Shown here piece by piece: positions 63,082-64,000 of a stretch of 64,000 nt of DNA. Every line of letters starts with the position of its first letter. The stretch's first letter is position 1. Made by a program: the position numbers and the translations under genes. This stretch comes from Dryocola sp031988645 (lineage in GTDB: Bacteria; Pseudomonadota; Gammaproteobacteria; Enterobacterales; Enterobacteriaceae). The notes under the pieces are model-generated. The model did not search any database, was not told the origin of the DNA, and saw nothing but the letters and a program-made list of their open reading frames with translations. Location of the stretch: the NCBI RefSeq assembly GCF_051307045.1, contig NZ_CP150452.1, positions 62,001 through 126,000 on the forward strand, in the 5' to 3' direction.

Positions 63082-63642
63082 TTGAGGTTATCGGGATGGC
63101 AAAAACAGGTGGTGACGTGGTCGTTGACCAGCCCGCAGGGCCTGCATAAACGAATAGCAGATCGTTGAGCCGACAAACTTAAAGCCGCGTTTTTTAAGCG
63201 CCTTAGACAGCGCGTCGGAGGCGGGCGTCGTGGCGGCAACCTCTGCGAGGGTGGCGGCGGCGGTTACCTTTGGTTCGTTATTCACAAACGACCAGACAAA
63301 TTCCGGAAATTTTTCGCCGCTCGCCTCTATCGCCAGGTAGGCTCTGGCGTTATTAATAATGGCCTCGATTTTGCCGCGATGGCGGATAATGCCCGCATCC
63401 TGCATCAGGATGTCGACATCTTCCGGCTGGAACAGGGCGACGGCCTGGGGATCAAAATCTTTAAAGCAGCGGCGATAGTTGTCGCGTTTTTTCAGCACGG
63501 TTATCCACGAAAGGCCGGCCTGCTGTCCTTCAAGGCAGATCATCTCAAAAAGTTTCCTCCCGTCGGTGACCGGCACGCCCCACTCCCTGTCGTGATATTC
63601 AAGATAGAGCGGGTCCTGGGTAACCCATCCGCAACGCTGCAT
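63078..63642 (-). pseudogene. tag: 3-methyladenine DNA glycosylase I, frameshifted near its end as written
   Basis: Removes 3-methyladenine from alkylated DNA. It starts MQRCGWVTQDPLYLEYHDREWG, with the zinc-site cysteine and histidine of Tag, then KLFEMICLEGQQAGLSWITVLKKR. After CYSFMQA the frame shifts to an unrelated tail ending at 63088. Removing one base from GGG at 63138-63140 (CAGGCCCTGC to CAGGCCTGC on the coding strand) restores CGLVNDHVTTCFCHPDNLK, including the C-terminal zinc ligands. This gives 187 aa, exactly the E. coli length, and an ATGA overlap with yiaC. Confidence 0.93.
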
Positions 63643-63784
63643 AGCCTGTTCCCTCTGATGAAATAAATGCCTGTCAACTTGACGTGTCTGATAAAGAGAC
63701 AATAGTTAATTCAGGGTGATCCGCAAGCCCGTCAAAAACACAAAAAAATATCGCCGGATTTGGCTCTTTTCTGGAGTCTTTTTG

Positions 63785-64000
63785 ATGATAAAAAATGCTA
63801 TACGCAGTGGTCGTCGTGTCACGCTTATCACGGCGCTGACATCCTGTTGCCTGCTCCACGCCACGCATGCGTTTGCGTGGCAGCAAGAATATGTGGCCGA
63901 AGAATCAACGGGCGACGCCCGGGATCGTTATACCTGGGATAGCGAGCACGCGCCAAGCTATAACGACATTCTTGCCGAACGCATTCATTCCTCTATGGTT
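63785..64000 (+). CDS. yhjY: Start of a secreted or outer-membrane protein, probably YhjY
   Basis: 72 codons before the window ends. The N-terminus has a signal peptide (MIKNAIRSGRRVTLITALTS, ending HATHAFA) followed by an acidic, hydrophilic mature segment. GGAG precedes the ATG at 9 bases. In E. coli the gene divergent from tag is yhjY, an autotransporter-barrel-domain protein, which is the basis for the name; the sequence visible here is too short to confirm it. Confidence 0.55.
   Translation, partial: MIKNAIRSGRRVTLITALTSCCLLHATHAFAWQQEYVAEESTGDARDRYTWDSEHAPSYNDILAERIHSSMV

Noticed and set aside
15035..63140. Programmed ribosomal frameshifting as the reason for the split genes
   Set aside because: The sites lack slippery heptamers, occur in unrelated genes whose homologues are read in one frame, and share only the GGCC context.
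1..64000. CRISPR arrays, insertion sequences, prophage, tRNA or rRNA genes
   Set aside because: No regularly spaced repeats, transposase or phage genes, or recognisable structural RNA genes were seen; the repeats present are short intergenic palindromes.

Overview
The window is chromosomal DNA from a member of the Enterobacteriaceae. Most genes match Escherichia coli K-12 genes in family, length and local order (rha, sodA, glyQS, xyl, malS, selAB, mtl, bisC-tag). It is not E. coli itself: it carries cheV, a rhamnose ABC importer inside the rha operon, a 2-ketogluconate (kgu) operon and a gene order that fits an Enterobacter/Kosakonia/Klebsiella-like genome. I see no prophage, insertion sequence, CRISPR array, rRNA or tRNA.

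Layout. 1-2.1 kb: 3' end of cheV, then a small accessory patch with two unrecognised genes and a broken hcp (type VI secretion tube) remnant. 2.1-15.2 kb: L-rhamnose regulon. One long leftward operon (rhaB-rhaA-rhaD, periplasmic binding protein, ATPase, two permeases, lactaldehyde reductase, rhaM), the divergent activators rhaS and rhaR, and the proton symporter rhaT. 15.2-19 kb: sodA, yiiM and a divergent HxlR regulator/MFS exporter pair with operator-like repeats. 19-27.6 kb: cspA with its cold-shock leader, yiaF, yiaG, an UspF-type stress protein, glyS-glyQ, ysaB, wecH, and a GlxA-like regulator with an isochorismatase-like hydrolase. 27.8-36 kb: D-xylose regulon (xylBA divergent from xylFGH, then xylR). 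36-49 kb: bax, malS, avtA, an unknown lipoprotein, yajD, aldB, a ROK protein, selB-selA, yibF. 49-54 kb: mannitol operon mtlA-mtlD-mtlR with several CRP sites, yibL, and a ParE/RelE-type toxin-antitoxin pair. 54-59.4 kb: ghrB/kguD-kguT-kguK-kguE with a PtxS-like LacI repressor and a perfect palindromic operator. 59.5-64 kb: yiaD, bisC, yiaC, tag and the start of a yhjY-like gene.

How they work together: four complete sugar or sugar-acid pathways (rhamnose, xylose, mannitol, 2-ketogluconate) plus periplasmic maltodextrin cleavage, each with its own regulator; CRP sites are visible at rha and mtl. The rha locus carries two uptake systems and a lactaldehyde reductase for the end product of rhamnose breakdown.

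The main anomaly is in the sequence itself. Twelve genes (rhaT, yiiM, yiaF, xylF, bax, malS, a lipoprotein gene, selA, mtlA, kguK, bisC, tag) are frameshifted at 13 places. Every one is repaired by deleting one G or C from a run inside a GGCC motif. After repair seven of them have exactly the E. coli protein length. This looks like a systematic consensus error at GGCC rather than gene decay. The hcp remnant and a coding-like scrap between rhaT and sodA do not fit that rule and are more likely real decay.
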